Positions 54,701 through 63,169 of a stretch of DNA of 64,000 nt are shown in pieces; position 1 is the first letter of the stretch, and each line of letters begins with the position of its first letter. The notes below the pieces were generated by a model, which saw nothing but the letters and a program-made list of their open reading frames with translations, was not told the DNA's origin and made no database searches. The translations under genes and the position numbers were made by a program. The stretch is taken from assembly GCF_021738965.1 (NCBI RefSeq), contig NZ_JAKKOQ010000014.1:1-64000 (forward strand), read 5' to 3'. The stretch is from Gordonia zhenghanii. GTDB lineage: Bacteria; Actinomycetota; Actinomycetes; Mycobacteriales; Mycobacteriaceae.

Positions 54701-54722
54701 TTGCATGCATCCTTGCATGCAA
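54701..54722. promoter_or_regulatory. Twin palindromic operator for the GntR regulator
   Basis: TTGCATGCA (54701-54709) and the perfect 10-bp palindrome TTGCATGCAA (54713-54722) lie 12 bp apart start to start, between divergent gntR and yccF genes. This is close to one helical turn. It is a likely GntR-type binding site. Confidence 0.6.
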
Positions 54723-54774
54723 GGAACGTGAGCGAGCAGACTCCCCGTCCTCCGACATAGTGGATGATGGCGTC

Positions 54775-55179
54775 ATGCGCACTCTGCTGAACATCATCTG
54801 GCTCTTGCTCTGCGGCCTGTGGATGGCGATCGGTTACGTACTCGCAGGCATTCTCTGCTGCATCCTGATCATCACCATCCCGTTCGGGATCGCGTCGTTC
54901 CGCATCGCCGCGTACGCGCTCTGGCCGTTCGGGCGGACCACGGTCGCCAAACCCGGCGCCGGTGCGGGCTCGACCATCGGCAACATCATCTGGATCGTGT
55001 TCGCGGGCCTCTGGCTCGCCATCGGACACATCACGACCGGCCTCGCACTCTGCGTCACGATCATCGGCATCCCGCTCGGCATCGCGAGCTTCAAGATGGT
55101 GCCCATCTCCCTGATGCCCCTCGGCGTCGACATTGTCTCCGTCGACGAGGTCCGGCCCGGAGCTTACGAAGCCCGCTGA
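54775..55179 (+). CDS. YccF domain-containing membrane protein
   Basis: 134 aa with two YccF modules: LLNIIWLLLCGLWMAIGYVL then PFGIASFRIAAYALWPFGRT, and IGNIIWIVFAGLWLAIGHIT then PLGIASFKMVPISLMPLGVD. Four membrane helices. The function is unknown in bacteria. ATG 54775 is used. The gene ends 24 bp before repeat cluster G. Confidence 0.9.
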   Translation: MRTLLNIIWLLLCGLWMAIGYVLAGILCCILIITIPFGIASFRIAAYALWPFGRTTVAKPGAGAGSTIGNIIWIVFAGLWLAIGHITTGLALCVTIIGIPLGIASFKMVPISLMPLGVDIVSVDEVRPGAYEAR

Positions 55180-55202
55180 CCCACGCCGATCGAGCTCACC
55201 TC

Positions 55203-55325
55203 ACGCTGATCGAGCGGAGTCGAGATCCCCCGAACGACAGTGCGCCGCACGGGGTCTCGACTCCGGTTCTCCTGAGCGGAGCCGAAGGGCTCGACCAGCG
55301 ACGGATGGGCTCGACCAGCAGTGGA
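55203..55325. repeat. Dispersed repeat cluster G
   Basis: One direct copy (CGCTGATCGAGCGGAGTCGA from about 55205), then inverted copies (GGGTCTCGACTCCG at 55250, and GGGCTCGACCAGC at 55288 and 55308). They are placed between convergent yccF and the MBL hydrolase gene. It is the only cluster with both orientations besides A. Confidence 0.75.
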
Positions 55326-55344
55326 CGAGCTCCACCAGCGGCAG

Positions 55345-55971
55345 TCAGTTACCGCGCCGGATCCACTCGTCGAGGTCGCCTGCCTCGGCGCCGACGGTGG
55401 TCTCGTCGCCGTGGCCGGTGCAGACGCGGGTGTCGTCGTCGAGAACCAGGACGCGGTCCCGGATCGACGCGATGATGTCGTCGAAACTCGAGAACGACCG
55501 GCCAGTGGCGCCCGGGCCGCCCTGGAACAGGGTGTCGCCGGAGAACAGCACCTTGGCCGACGGCGACCAGAGCACGCACGATCCGGGCGAATGGCCGGGC
55601 GTGTTGATCACCTCGAGGCTCTCGCCGCCCACCTCGATGACCTGCCCGTCGGAGAGGTCGTCGTGCGGCACACCCGAATGGGTCTGCTCCCACAGCATCT
55701 CGTCGGCGGGGTGCAACAGGATCGGCGCACCGGTGGCTTCGGCGAGTTCCGGTGCGACGCCGATGTGGTCGTTGTGCGCGTGCGTCAGCACGATCGCGAC
55801 CACCTTGCGGCCGTCGACTGCGGCGAGGATCGGCGCGGCGTCGTGTGCAGCGTCGATGATCACGGCTTCGGAGTCGTCGCCGACCACCCAGATGTTGTTG
55901 TCGACGTCCCAGGTGCCGCCGTCGAGGGAGAAGGTTCCGGAGGTGACGACTCGGTCGATGCGCAGTGTCAC
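55345..55971 (-). CDS. MBL-fold metallohydrolase partnered with mycothiol-dependent formaldehyde dehydrogenase
   Basis: 208 aa from GTG 55971. Glyoxalase II-like metallo-beta-lactamase with [10 protein letters not shown] as the first metal motif, [12 protein letters not shown] and [12 protein letters not shown] for the further ligands, and GHGDETT at the end. It overlaps the dehydrogenase stop by 4 bp (GTGA). The same pairing occurs as Rv2259-Rv2260, which suggests it hydrolyses the S-formyl-mycothiol product. That step is inference. Confidence 0.87.
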   Translation of the reverse strand: MTLRIDRVVTSGTFSLDGGTWDVDNNIWVVGDDSEAVIIDAAHDAAPILAAVDGRKVVAIVLTHAHNDHIGVAPELAEATGAPILLHPADEMLWEQTHSGVPHDDLSDGQVIEVGGESLEVINTPGHSPGSCVLWSPSAKVLFSGDTLFQGGPGATGRSFSSFDDIIASIRDRVLVLDDDTRVCTGHGDETTVGAEAGDLDEWIRRGN

Positions 55972-57056
55972 AGCTGGACCACCGATCGCAAGACTGTGCC
56001 TGCCTCCATCGACTCGAACGCCTCGTTGACGCCGTCGATGCCGATCCGCTCGGACACGAACTTCTCCAGCGGCAGACGACCCTGCAAGTGCAGGTCGACG
56101 AGCATCGGGAAGTCGCGTTCGGGCAGGCAGTCGCCGTACCACGACGACTTCAACGCGCCGCCCTGGCTGAAGAAGTCGACCAGCGGCATCTCCAGGCGCA
56201 TCTCCGGCGTCGGGACGCCGACGAGGACCACGATGCCGGCGAGGTCACGTGCATAGAACGCGGTCTTGTACGTCTCCGGGCGGCCGACGGCGTCGATCAC
56301 GACGTCTGCGCCGTTGCCGTCGGTGAGTTCCTTGACCGCTTCGGCGACGTCCTCGGTCTTCGACGCGTCGATCGTGTGCGTCGCGCCGAGTTCGGTTGCC
56401 CACGCGAACTTTCCGGGATCGCGGTCGACGGCGATGATCGTCGTCGCACCTGCGAGGCGAGCGCCCGCGATGGCGGCGTCGCCCACTCCGCCGCAGCCGA
56501 TGACGGCGACCGAATCGCCGCGCGACACCTGGCCGGTGTTCATCGCTGCGCCGAGCCCCGCCATGACGCCGCAGCCCAACAGGCAGGCGACGGCCGGGTC
56601 GGCCGACGGATCGACCTTGGTGCACTGACCCTCGTGGACCAGAGTCTTCTCGGCGAACGCACCGATGCCGAGCGCCGGCGTCAGTTCGGTGCCGTCGGTG
56701 AGCGTCATCGGCACGCTCGCGTTGTGGGTGTCGAAGCAGTACCAGGGCTTGCCCTTACGGCAGGCGCGGCACTCGCCGCACACCGCACGCCAGTTCAGGA
56801 CGACGAAGTCGCCGACCTCGACATGCGACACGGCGTCGCCGACGGACTCGACGACGCCTGCCGCCTCATGTCCCAATAGGAACGGGTACTCGTCGTTGAT
56901 TCCGCCGCTCGCGTAGGCGAGGTCGGTGTGGCAGACGCCGCAGGTCTGCACTTTGACGACCACGTCGTGCGCCCCTGGATCGGGGATCACGACGTCGACG
57001 AGTTCGGTCGGCGCGTTCTTGGTTCGGGAGACGACTCCCTTGACCACCTCGGACAC
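55968..57056 (-). CDS. mscR: S-(hydroxymethyl)mycothiol dehydrogenase
   Basis: 362 aa. Zinc- and NAD-dependent class III-type dehydrogenase that oxidises S-hydroxymethyl-mycothiol, and so removes formaldehyde (EC 1.1.1.306). MscR also reduces S-nitrosomycothiol. [14 protein letters not shown] and GHEAAG hold the catalytic Zn site, [15 protein letters not shown] the structural Zn, and [20 protein letters not shown] the NAD fold. It is first gene of a two-gene operon. Confidence 0.92.
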   Translation of the reverse strand: MSEVVKGVVSRTKNAPTELVDVVIPDPGAHDVVVKVQTCGVCHTDLAYASGGINDEYPFLLGHEAAGVVESVGDAVSHVEVGDFVVLNWRAVCGECRACRKGKPWYCFDTHNASVPMTLTDGTELTPALGIGAFAEKTLVHEGQCTKVDPSADPAVACLLGCGVMAGLGAAMNTGQVSRGDSVAVIGCGGVGDAAIAGARLAGATTIIAVDRDPGKFAWATELGATHTIDASKTEDVAEAVKELTDGNGADVVIDAVGRPETYKTAFYARDLAGIVVLVGVPTPEMRLEMPLVDFFSQGGALKSSWYGDCLPERDFPMLVDLHLQGRLPLEKFVSERIGIDGVNEAFESMEAGTVLRSVVQL

Positions 57057-57122
57057 TCCGGGCTCCTATTCAGTTCGATGCATAGCTGACCCTGTCGATG
57101 GTAGGTCAGTTACGCCGTCGAC

Positions 57123-57656
57123 CTACTTCAAAGCGGCGATCAACTCAGCCTTGTTCATCGTCGAATATCCCTTGACGCCCTTGGCCTTCGCTTCGGCCTT
57201 GAGCTGAGCGACGGTCTTCGAGCCGCCAGTCGCGGGCTTGGCTGCCGGCTTCGCGGCAGGCTTCGGCGCCGGGGTCGCGGCGGCCGGCTTGGCAGCAACG
57301 GGCTTGGCCGCAGCAGGCTTGGCCGGGGCGGCCTTCTTCACGGCGGCCGGCTTCTTCGGTGCGGCAGGCTTGCTCGCAGCAGGCTTGCTCGCCGCAGCCT
57401 TCTTGGGCGCATCAGCCTTCTTCGACGCCTCAGCCTTCTTGGGTGCCTCAGCCTTCTTGGGTGCGTCGGCCTTCTTGGTCGCGTTGCCCTTCTTGGACCC
57501 GCCCTTAGTCACCGCAGCGACGATCTCGGCGCCCGGCTCGTCCTTCTTGGCGAGCGGCGAGTAGGCGATGACGAGGTCACGCAGAGCCATCACCTCGTTC
57601 GTGAGGCGCTTGACCTCGTCTTCAAGGCGTTTGATCAAGTTCTTCTTGGCAGTCAT
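57123..57656 (-). CDS. Lys/Ala/Pro-rich histone-like protein with coiled coil and C-terminal Rho-N/SAP-like motif
   Basis: 177 aa from ATG 57656 (GGAGGGGATCTGCCG before it). Residues 1-27 form a short coiled coil (LIKRLEDEVKRLTNEVMALR). Residues ~50-140 are low-complexity KKADAPKKAEA and PAAKPA repeats like the tails of HupB or eukaryotic H1. The last ~32 residues (TVAQLKAEAKAKGVKGYSTM...) match the helix-extended-helix of Rho-N/SAP domains that bind nucleic acids. It is probably a nucleoid or RNA-binding protein. No named family is certain. Confidence 0.78.
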   Translation of the reverse strand: MTAKKNLIKRLEDEVKRLTNEVMALRDLVIAYSPLAKKDEPGAEIVAAVTKGGSKKGNATKKADAPKKAEAPKKAEASKKADAPKKAAASKPAASKPAAPKKPAAVKKAAPAKPAAAKPVAAKPAAATPAPKPAAKPAAKPATGGSKTVAQLKAEAKAKGVKGYSTMNKAELIAALK

Positions 57657-57721
57657 CGGCAGATCCCCTCCGAAGATGTCGTGGCGCCTACCGGCGGTTC
57701 CGAGCAGGCTCGTCACTCACC

Positions 57722-58903
57722 CTACGACGCCGATCCCTCCGTCGCGGCACCCGACGCGTTGTTGATGTCAATTCCGGTCACGTGCTGCACCTGCAGTTCT
57801 TCGTCCAGAACGACGAGATCCGCGCGACGCCCGACCGTCAGGAGACCGATGTCGCTGCGGCCCAGGACGCGCGCGGGCGTCGTCGAGCACATGGCCGACG
57901 CCGCGAGCAGGGCGTCGTCGCGCGTCATGGGATCCGGTTCGGCGACGAGCCCGGCGACGGTCCTGACGAACAGCGCGTCCATCGTCGCGGTGCTCCCCGC
58001 GATGGCATCGTTGCTGCGTAGACGTGCCACGCCGTCCGCGACGTACACGTCGAGGGAGCCGAGCACGTAGTCGCCGTCGGCCATTCCCGCCGCGACCATC
58101 GCATCGGTCACCAAGGACGTGCGCGCCGAACCGACGGTCCGCTGCACGTCGGCGACGAGCGCTGGATGAAGGTGCACGCCGTCGCCGATGAGTTCGACGA
58201 CGACGCGTGGATCCTCGGTGAGCGCCAGAACCGGCCCCGGCTCGCGGTGGCCGAGTGGAGCCATCGCGTTGAACAGGTGAGTCGCGACACGTGCCCCCCG
58301 ATCGAGCGCCGCACGGGTCTGGGCGTACGTGGCGTCGGTGTGTCCGACGGCCACGAGAACTCCCGCGGCAACCAACCGGTCGACGGCGTCGAGCGCTCCC
58401 GGCAGTTCCGGCGCGATCGTCACCATGACGATGGTCCCGTCGGCGATCTCGAGCAGTCGATCGATCTCGGCGAGATCGGGTGCGCGCAAACGATCCGGCG
58501 CGTGGGCTCCGCATCGCGAGTGCGCGATCCATGGTCCCTCCAAGTGGATGCCCGCACTGACGCCGTCACGGACCAACGGTGCGAGACGTGCGACGATCCC
58601 CGCCAGTTCGTCAGGGCTCGCGCTGACCGTGCTCGTGACGGTCGTCGTGGTGCCGTGCGCGCGGTGGAACGCTGCGGCGGCACGTACTTGGTCGGGGTCC
58701 CCGTCGGTGTACGACGCTCCCCCACCCCCGTGCACGTGCTGATCGACGAACCCGGGCACCACTGTGCCGCTGGGGAACTCGAGATCAGGAGCGGACGGCG
58801 GAGCACCCGACCCGACGTGGTCGATCGTCCCGTCGCGGATCGCGAGCCATCCCGGCCGGTGAACCACGCCGTCGCCGACAACGGCCCCGGCACTGACGAT
58901 CAT
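57722..58903 (-). CDS. nagA: N-acetylglucosamine-6-phosphate deacetylase
   Basis: 393 aa. Amidohydrolase that deacetylates GlcNAc-6-P. VVPGFVDQHVHGGGGASYTDG carries the His pair, IHLEGPWIAHSRCGAH the metal-binding Glu, AVGHTDATY and THLFNAMAPLGHREPG the further His residues, and VTDAMVAAGMADGDY the catalytic Asp. ATG 58903 directly abuts the SIS gene's stop (0 bp). It works with the upstream deaminase/isomerase in amino-sugar use and cell-wall recycling. Confidence 0.93.
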   Translation of the reverse strand: MIVSAGAVVGDGVVHRPGWLAIRDGTIDHVGSGAPPSAPDLEFPSGTVVPGFVDQHVHGGGGASYTDGDPDQVRAAAAFHRAHGTTTTVTSTVSASPDELAGIVARLAPLVRDGVSAGIHLEGPWIAHSRCGAHAPDRLRAPDLAEIDRLLEIADGTIVMVTIAPELPGALDAVDRLVAAGVLVAVGHTDATYAQTRAALDRGARVATHLFNAMAPLGHREPGPVLALTEDPRVVVELIGDGVHLHPALVADVQRTVGSARTSLVTDAMVAAGMADGDYVLGSLDVYVADGVARLRSNDAIAGSTATMDALFVRTVAGLVAEPDPMTRDDALLAASAMCSTTPARVLGRSDIGLLTVGRRADLVVLDEELQVQHVTGIDINNASGAATEGSAS

Positions 58904-59950
58904 CTACAGGGTCTCCGTCACCTTGCGCAGGCCGCGCGGAGTGTCCGGGTCCTCCCCGCGCGCGACGGACAGGTGCAGGGCCATCAGCTGGAACGGGATG
59001 ATCTCGAGCAGCGGCGACAGGTCCTCGGGTGCGTCCGGGATCGCGACGCCGCCGGCCAGTCCGGCGATCGACGACGCGGCGCCCACACCGAAGATGTCCG
59101 CGCCACGCTCCACGAGGCGTTCGATGACGGGGGCCATCGCGTCGCCTCCGCGGCCGGCCGGAAGCACCGCGAGCACCGGCACCTGCGGGTCGACGGTCGC
59201 GAGCGGACCGTGAAACAGATCGGCCCCCGAGAACGCCTGAGCCGTCAGATACGACGTCTCCATGAGTTTCAGCGCTGCCTCGCGCGCCGTCGGGTACGAG
59301 TAGCCGCGGCCCGTGGTGAGCAGACGCTGCGCGTATCGGTACTTCTGCGCGGCGCCTGCCAACGCGTCGCTGGACTCGAGAACCTGGTCGCCGAGATCCG
59401 GGAGTGCGTCGGCGGCCGACGAGTCGGCCCCGCGCCACGCGGCGATCACCAGATACAGGGCGAGCAGTTCGGACGTGTAGCTCTTGGTCGCCGCGACCGA
59501 CTTCTCCGCACCGGCGCGCACGTCGACGTGGAGCTCGGCCGCATCCGACAGGGGCGACGCGCCGTTGTTGGTGATCGCCAACGTCAACGCGCCCTGCGCC
59601 CGACCCACCTCGACGGACTTCACGAGATCGGGCGAGCCGCCGGACTGCGAGACCGCGATCAGCAGTACGTCACGCAGATCCGGTCGCGCTCCGTAGACGG
59701 TCACCGCCGACGGCGACACCATGCCCGCCGGCATCTGCAGACCGATCTCGACGAGGTACTTCGCGTACAGCGCGGCGTGATCACTGGTCCCGCGCGCGAC
59801 GAACTGGACGAAACGCGGTGCGCGAGAGGCGATGACGTCGCCGATCTCGGCGCAGGCCGCGCGAGCCGCGAGAAGATCGCGCCAGGCCGCGGGCTGCTCG
59901 GCGATCTCCGCCGCCATCAGATGTCCGGGTTGGCGAGCGTTCACGGTCAT
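58904..59950 (-). CDS. SIS-domain sugar isomerase/deaminase (NagB-II/AgaS-like)
   Basis: 348 aa from ATG 59950, preceded by AAGGACTCTC. Two SIS domains like the isomerase half of GlmS, without the glutaminase half. FVARGTSDHAALYAKYLVEI and IAVSQSGGSPDLVKSV are the phosphosugar-binding strands, and REAALKLMETSYLTAQAF is the GlmS-like helix with the catalytic Glu. Being coupled to nagA, it is probably a glucosamine-6-phosphate deaminase of the non-homologous NagB-II type. It replaces classical NagB, which is not seen here. Confidence 0.86.
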   Translation of the reverse strand: MTVNARQPGHLMAAEIAEQPAAWRDLLAARAACAEIGDVIASRAPRFVQFVARGTSDHAALYAKYLVEIGLQMPAGMVSPSAVTVYGARPDLRDVLLIAVSQSGGSPDLVKSVEVGRAQGALTLAITNNGASPLSDAAELHVDVRAGAEKSVAATKSYTSELLALYLVIAAWRGADSSAADALPDLGDQVLESSDALAGAAQKYRYAQRLLTTGRGYSYPTAREAALKLMETSYLTAQAFSGADLFHGPLATVDPQVPVLAVLPAGRGGDAMAPVIERLVERGADIFGVGAASSIAGLAGGVAIPDAPEDLSPLLEIIPFQLMALHLSVARGEDPDTPRGLRKVTETL

Positions 59951-60123
59951 GAGAGTCCTTCGCGGCGAGGGCGGACGTGTCGCCTCGACCATATCGACGA
60001 TCAACGCGATCCACAGGCGGAAGACGCGTTCGTCCGTTCAGTCCAATTTCCCGTCGTACCGACACAGACCTGCGCAAATAGGCGATAGATGGACAAGAGA
60101 ATCAAGCTCGGACGAGGAGCGTC

Positions 60124-61695
60124 ATGACTTACCCACCAGGCATGCCCGACCAGCCGTACGGCTACGGACCGGACGCGGCGACCGTCGCCTTCAACACCGA
60201 GCGTCGAAAGAGTCGCCGACGGATGACCCTGGTGCTGTCGGCGATCGTCGCCGTCCTCGTCGTCGTGGTCGGCCTCGGTGCGGTGAAGCTGTATCAGGAC
60301 AAGACCGGGAACATTCTGATTCCGGCCTTGAGTCTGCGGGCGGCCGACGATCCGGGCCCGGACCCGTTCACCGACTCCGTGGTCCTCAGCAACCGGGTCG
60401 CCCCGGCGAACATCGCGCCGCGCGGCACCGACGACCACGGCGTTCGAGCGGTCAGCGGCACCGCGCCCGGCCTCTACGGGACCATGGGCGGCGCATCGTG
60501 CGACACGGCTGCCCTCGGCAACTCCCTGGCCAATGATCCGGCCGCGGGCGCCGCGTGGGCCAGCGTCTTCGGCATCCGACGCTCCGACGTCCCGTGGTAC
60601 CTCAACACCCTCACGCCCGTGGTGCTGACCGCCGACACGTGGGTGACGAACCACGCCTACCGCAGCGGGGTGGCTCAGCCCTTCCAGTCAGTGCTCCAGC
60701 GCGGGACCGCCGTCTACGTCGACGGTGCAGGCGTCCCTCGCGCGGTGTGCACCTGCGGCAACCCGCTGCTGCCGCCTGCTGCCGCGCCGGTCGGCGGATA
60801 CCGGGTCGTCGGACACCCGTGGCCGACCTACCGGACGACGAACATCGAACGCGTCTCCTACACCGTGAACAACACGACGGTGAACAACACGAGGGTCGTC
60901 AACACCCCCGCTCCGCTGACGGAGCTGACCGTCCTCGACCTGCTGCGCGGCGTCAACGTCGTCACCGCGATCGGGAACACCCTGAACGATCTCGGTCCGG
61001 CGCCCGCGGGCATGAACCTGCCCGACCCGATGGCGAGCAACGGCCCGCCGTCCTTCACCGGACAGGCCGCGGCCGACAACGGTCTACGTGACGGCAGCAC
61101 CGAGCCCGCGGAAGCGGTCGTCCAGCAGGCGGAGGACAACGGCGGCACTCCGGCCGTCGTGAGCCCCGGAACCGACGGAAGCACTCAGGCCGACGCGCCC
61201 GGCGGTTCCTCGACCACGCCCGAGGGCGCGGACAGTTCCACGGCCGCCTCGACGCCGACACCGACGGACTTCGGTACGTCGACCGGCGACGCCATCGGCT
61301 CGCTGACGTTCCGTTCGGGCGATCAGAGCGTGACCTGCACCCTGCCGTCGACGTTCGCCGCCGCCGAGGTCGGCAGCGACTGCACGGACGGGAGTGCCCG
61401 CTCGTTCGTGGCGGCCGGTCTGCTCTCCGACGCCGTCACGACTGCGGTCCACGCATCACCGGACCGCGTGTGGACGCTCGACACCACCAGCGGTCAGACG
61501 CTGACCGTGACGAGCGCGACGTGGCAGACCTTGGTTCCGGAGAGCACCGAGACCTCGGAGCCCGCCACCGAGACGACCACGCCGACCACCACCACGACCG
61601 AAGAGCCGACCATCACCGAGGAGTCGACGTCGGAGGAGACCGTGGCGACGACCGAGACCACAGAGCCGGAGTCGGGCGTCGCGCCCGCCGAGTGA
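60124..61695 (+). CDS. DUF6777 domain-containing membrane-anchored protein
   Basis: 523 aa. Short cytosolic N-terminus, one membrane anchor (LSAIVAVLVVVVGLGAVKLY, residues ~39-58), then a DUF6777-like extracellular domain to about residue 300. GPDPFTDSVVLS, GLYGTMGGASCDTAALGNSL and CTCGNPLLPP are visible. The last ~200 residues are Ser/Thr/Glu-rich, ending in a TETTEPTTTTTEEPT-style low-complexity tail, as in wall-spanning surface proteins. The function is unknown. It starts at ATG 60124 in the gap after the divergent SIS gene. Confidence 0.83.
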   Translation: MTYPPGMPDQPYGYGPDAATVAFNTERRKSRRRMTLVLSAIVAVLVVVVGLGAVKLYQDKTGNILIPALSLRAADDPGPDPFTDSVVLSNRVAPANIAPRGTDDHGVRAVSGTAPGLYGTMGGASCDTAALGNSLANDPAAGAAWASVFGIRRSDVPWYLNTLTPVVLTADTWVTNHAYRSGVAQPFQSVLQRGTAVYVDGAGVPRAVCTCGNPLLPPAAAPVGGYRVVGHPWPTYRTTNIERVSYTVNNTTVNNTRVVNTPAPLTELTVLDLLRGVNVVTAIGNTLNDLGPAPAGMNLPDPMASNGPPSFTGQAAADNGLRDGSTEPAEAVVQQAEDNGGTPAVVSPGTDGSTQADAPGGSSTTPEGADSSTAASTPTPTDFGTSTGDAIGSLTFRSGDQSVTCTLPSTFAAAEVGSDCTDGSARSFVAAGLLSDAVTTAVHASPDRVWTLDTTSGQTLTVTSATWQTLVPESTETSEPATETTTPTTTTTEEPTITEESTSEETVATTETTEPESGVAPAE

Positions 61696-61767
61696 CCTGG
61701 ACAACAGGCCTTTGAGACGATTGGTGATTGCCGTCTCAAAAGCCTTGACCTGGGCACACACCGAGGT

Positions 61768-61802
61768 GAGAGTCGGTAGGAGACATACTCCTATCGACTC
61801 TC
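61768..61802 (+). promoter_or_regulatory. 15-bp-arm stem-loop directly before the ribosome binding site of the DUF2812-like gene
   Basis: GAGAGTCGGTAGGAG (61768-61782) pairs with CTCCTATCGACTCTC (61788-61802) with one mismatch and a 5-nt loop. It lies 1 bp before the GGAGG site of the gene at 61815. A weaker upstream hairpin (61706-61746, arms around TTTGAGACG/CGTCTCAAA) probably ends the previous gene. The placement suits an operator or an RNA element controlling ribosome access. Confidence 0.55.
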
Positions 61803-61814
61803 CGGAGGCACACC

Positions 61815-62408
61815 GTGAGCACGACTGCCACGTCTTGGCTGGTTCCCGTCCGCCACCCGTCACCCGACGACCTCGAGTTGTGGCTGGAGAAGAAAGCGGC
61901 GCGCGGCGAGGTCCTCACCACGGTCGACGCCTGGAGCCCGCTGCGAATGAAGTTCGAGAAGGGCGAGGCCGGTCGTTTCCGGTACGCGCTCGAGCGTCGC
62001 GATGCACCGGTGCCTGCGCTCTACTTCACTGCGCGTGAGGACATGGGCTGGGAACGTGTCGGCAGCTTGTCGAACATCCACGTGTGGCGGCGCGCGTACA
62101 GCGCCGAGCGACCGGCCGGATTCATCGGCAACGACCTCGGGCGGCGCGCCGCCCTCGTCGGCATCGGGTTGACCGTCGTCGCCGCCATCGCGTTGATCGG
62201 AGCGATCGCGCTCGGTGTCGTCGCCGGTCTCGCCGACTTCTCGGCGGCAGACGACTTCTGGATTCCTGCCGCGGTACTCGGCGCGATCGCAGTCGTCGCC
62301 GGAGTCGTCGCACTGGTCATCGGAGTGTCGCGCCACTCCGCTGCTTCCGCGGAACCGACTACTCACCAGCCGGCGGCCCACACCGAACGCGAACTCATCG
62401 GCTCCTGA
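61815..62408 (+). CDS. DUF2812-like membrane protein
   Basis: 197 aa from GTG 61815. The N-terminal ~95 residues resemble the DUF2812 cytosolic domain (LEKKAARGEVLTTVDAWSPL, then FRYALERRDAP and MGWERVGSLSNIHVWRR). Two transmembrane helices follow (LVGIGLTVVAAIALIGAIAL and IPAAVLGAIAVVAGVVALVI) and a short polar tail. In other genomes DUF2812 genes often pair with PadR regulators; none is adjacent here. The function is unknown. Confidence 0.7.
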   Translation: MSTTATSWLVPVRHPSPDDLELWLEKKAARGEVLTTVDAWSPLRMKFEKGEAGRFRYALERRDAPVPALYFTAREDMGWERVGSLSNIHVWRRAYSAERPAGFIGNDLGRRAALVGIGLTVVAAIALIGAIALGVVAGLADFSAADDFWIPAAVLGAIAVVAGVVALVIGVSRHSAASAEPTTHQPAAHTERELIGS

Positions 62409-62433
62409 GGGCCAGTCGGACTCGCGGCGGCAC

Positions 62434-62892
62434 TCAGGGCGTGAAGAACCGCGCCGTCTGATCCTGGTCGCCGGTCAGGTACGCGGGGTCGGGGACGTCC
62501 CACACCACGCGGAACACGTACTCGACGGCGACCGCGGCAGCATCGACATGTCGGCGATCGAAGCCGAGGACGATGGTGTCGTCGCCGTGGACCTGCCAAC
62601 CCTGCGACCGAAGCAGTTCGGTGCGCGCGACCCGGTCGGTTCCGGGTGCCGCGAGCCTGGCCGCCTCGACGACGAGTTCGAGGGTGTCGTCTGCTGTCGC
62701 GACGGCTTCGGCGTGCGCCGTCGCGACGTGATCATCGGACACCATGTCGTAAACGGTGAACCGATGGCCGACGCCAAGGTCGGCCAGATAGTCGGCGAGC
62801 CTGATTCGGAAGTCCCGCCATCGGGAGTCGAGTTCGGCGTCGTACGCGGACTCGTCGAATCCGTTGACGTCTTCGGTGATCGGATCTGTCAC
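62434..62892 (-). CDS. TY-Chap-like protein (putative YbjN/CesT-type chaperone fold)
   Basis: 152 aa, acidic and soluble. TELLRSQGWQVHGDDTIVLG followed by EYVFRVVWDVPDPAYL resembles the closing part of actinobacterial TY-Chap domains (GW...VFxVPxPAxL). No catalytic residues are seen. ATG 62892 is the only good start. The upstream gap 62893-63169 (277 bp), shared with the divergent ehuB-like gene, shows no gene. Confidence 0.6.
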   Translation of the reverse strand: MTDPITEDVNGFDESAYDAELDSRWRDFRIRLADYLADLGVGHRFTVYDMVSDDHVATAHAEAVATADDTLELVVEAARLAAPGTDRVARTELLRSQGWQVHGDDTIVLGFDRRHVDAAAVAVEYVFRVVWDVPDPAYLTGDQDQTARFFTP

Positions 62893-63169
62893 AACACACT
62901 CCCGCGTCGGCGAACGTGGCTTGTGCCGTCAACCGTAGTCTCACCCGATCCGCCACGGGCGGAATCAGCGCAGCTTGTCGTGCCTGCAGCCGTTTCACTA
63001 TGCGCAACTGTCGATTTCGCCGCGAACGTGACCCATCTGTGGGTACGGTTTGTTCACCCAAAGAGTCGACACTGCGAAGATGCGAGGCTCCGGGAACATT
63101 ACGAGACTCGGGCGACCTGCCTAGGCGGTCATAGTGCTGCGGCTGGCGTCCAACAGGGAGAACGCGACC

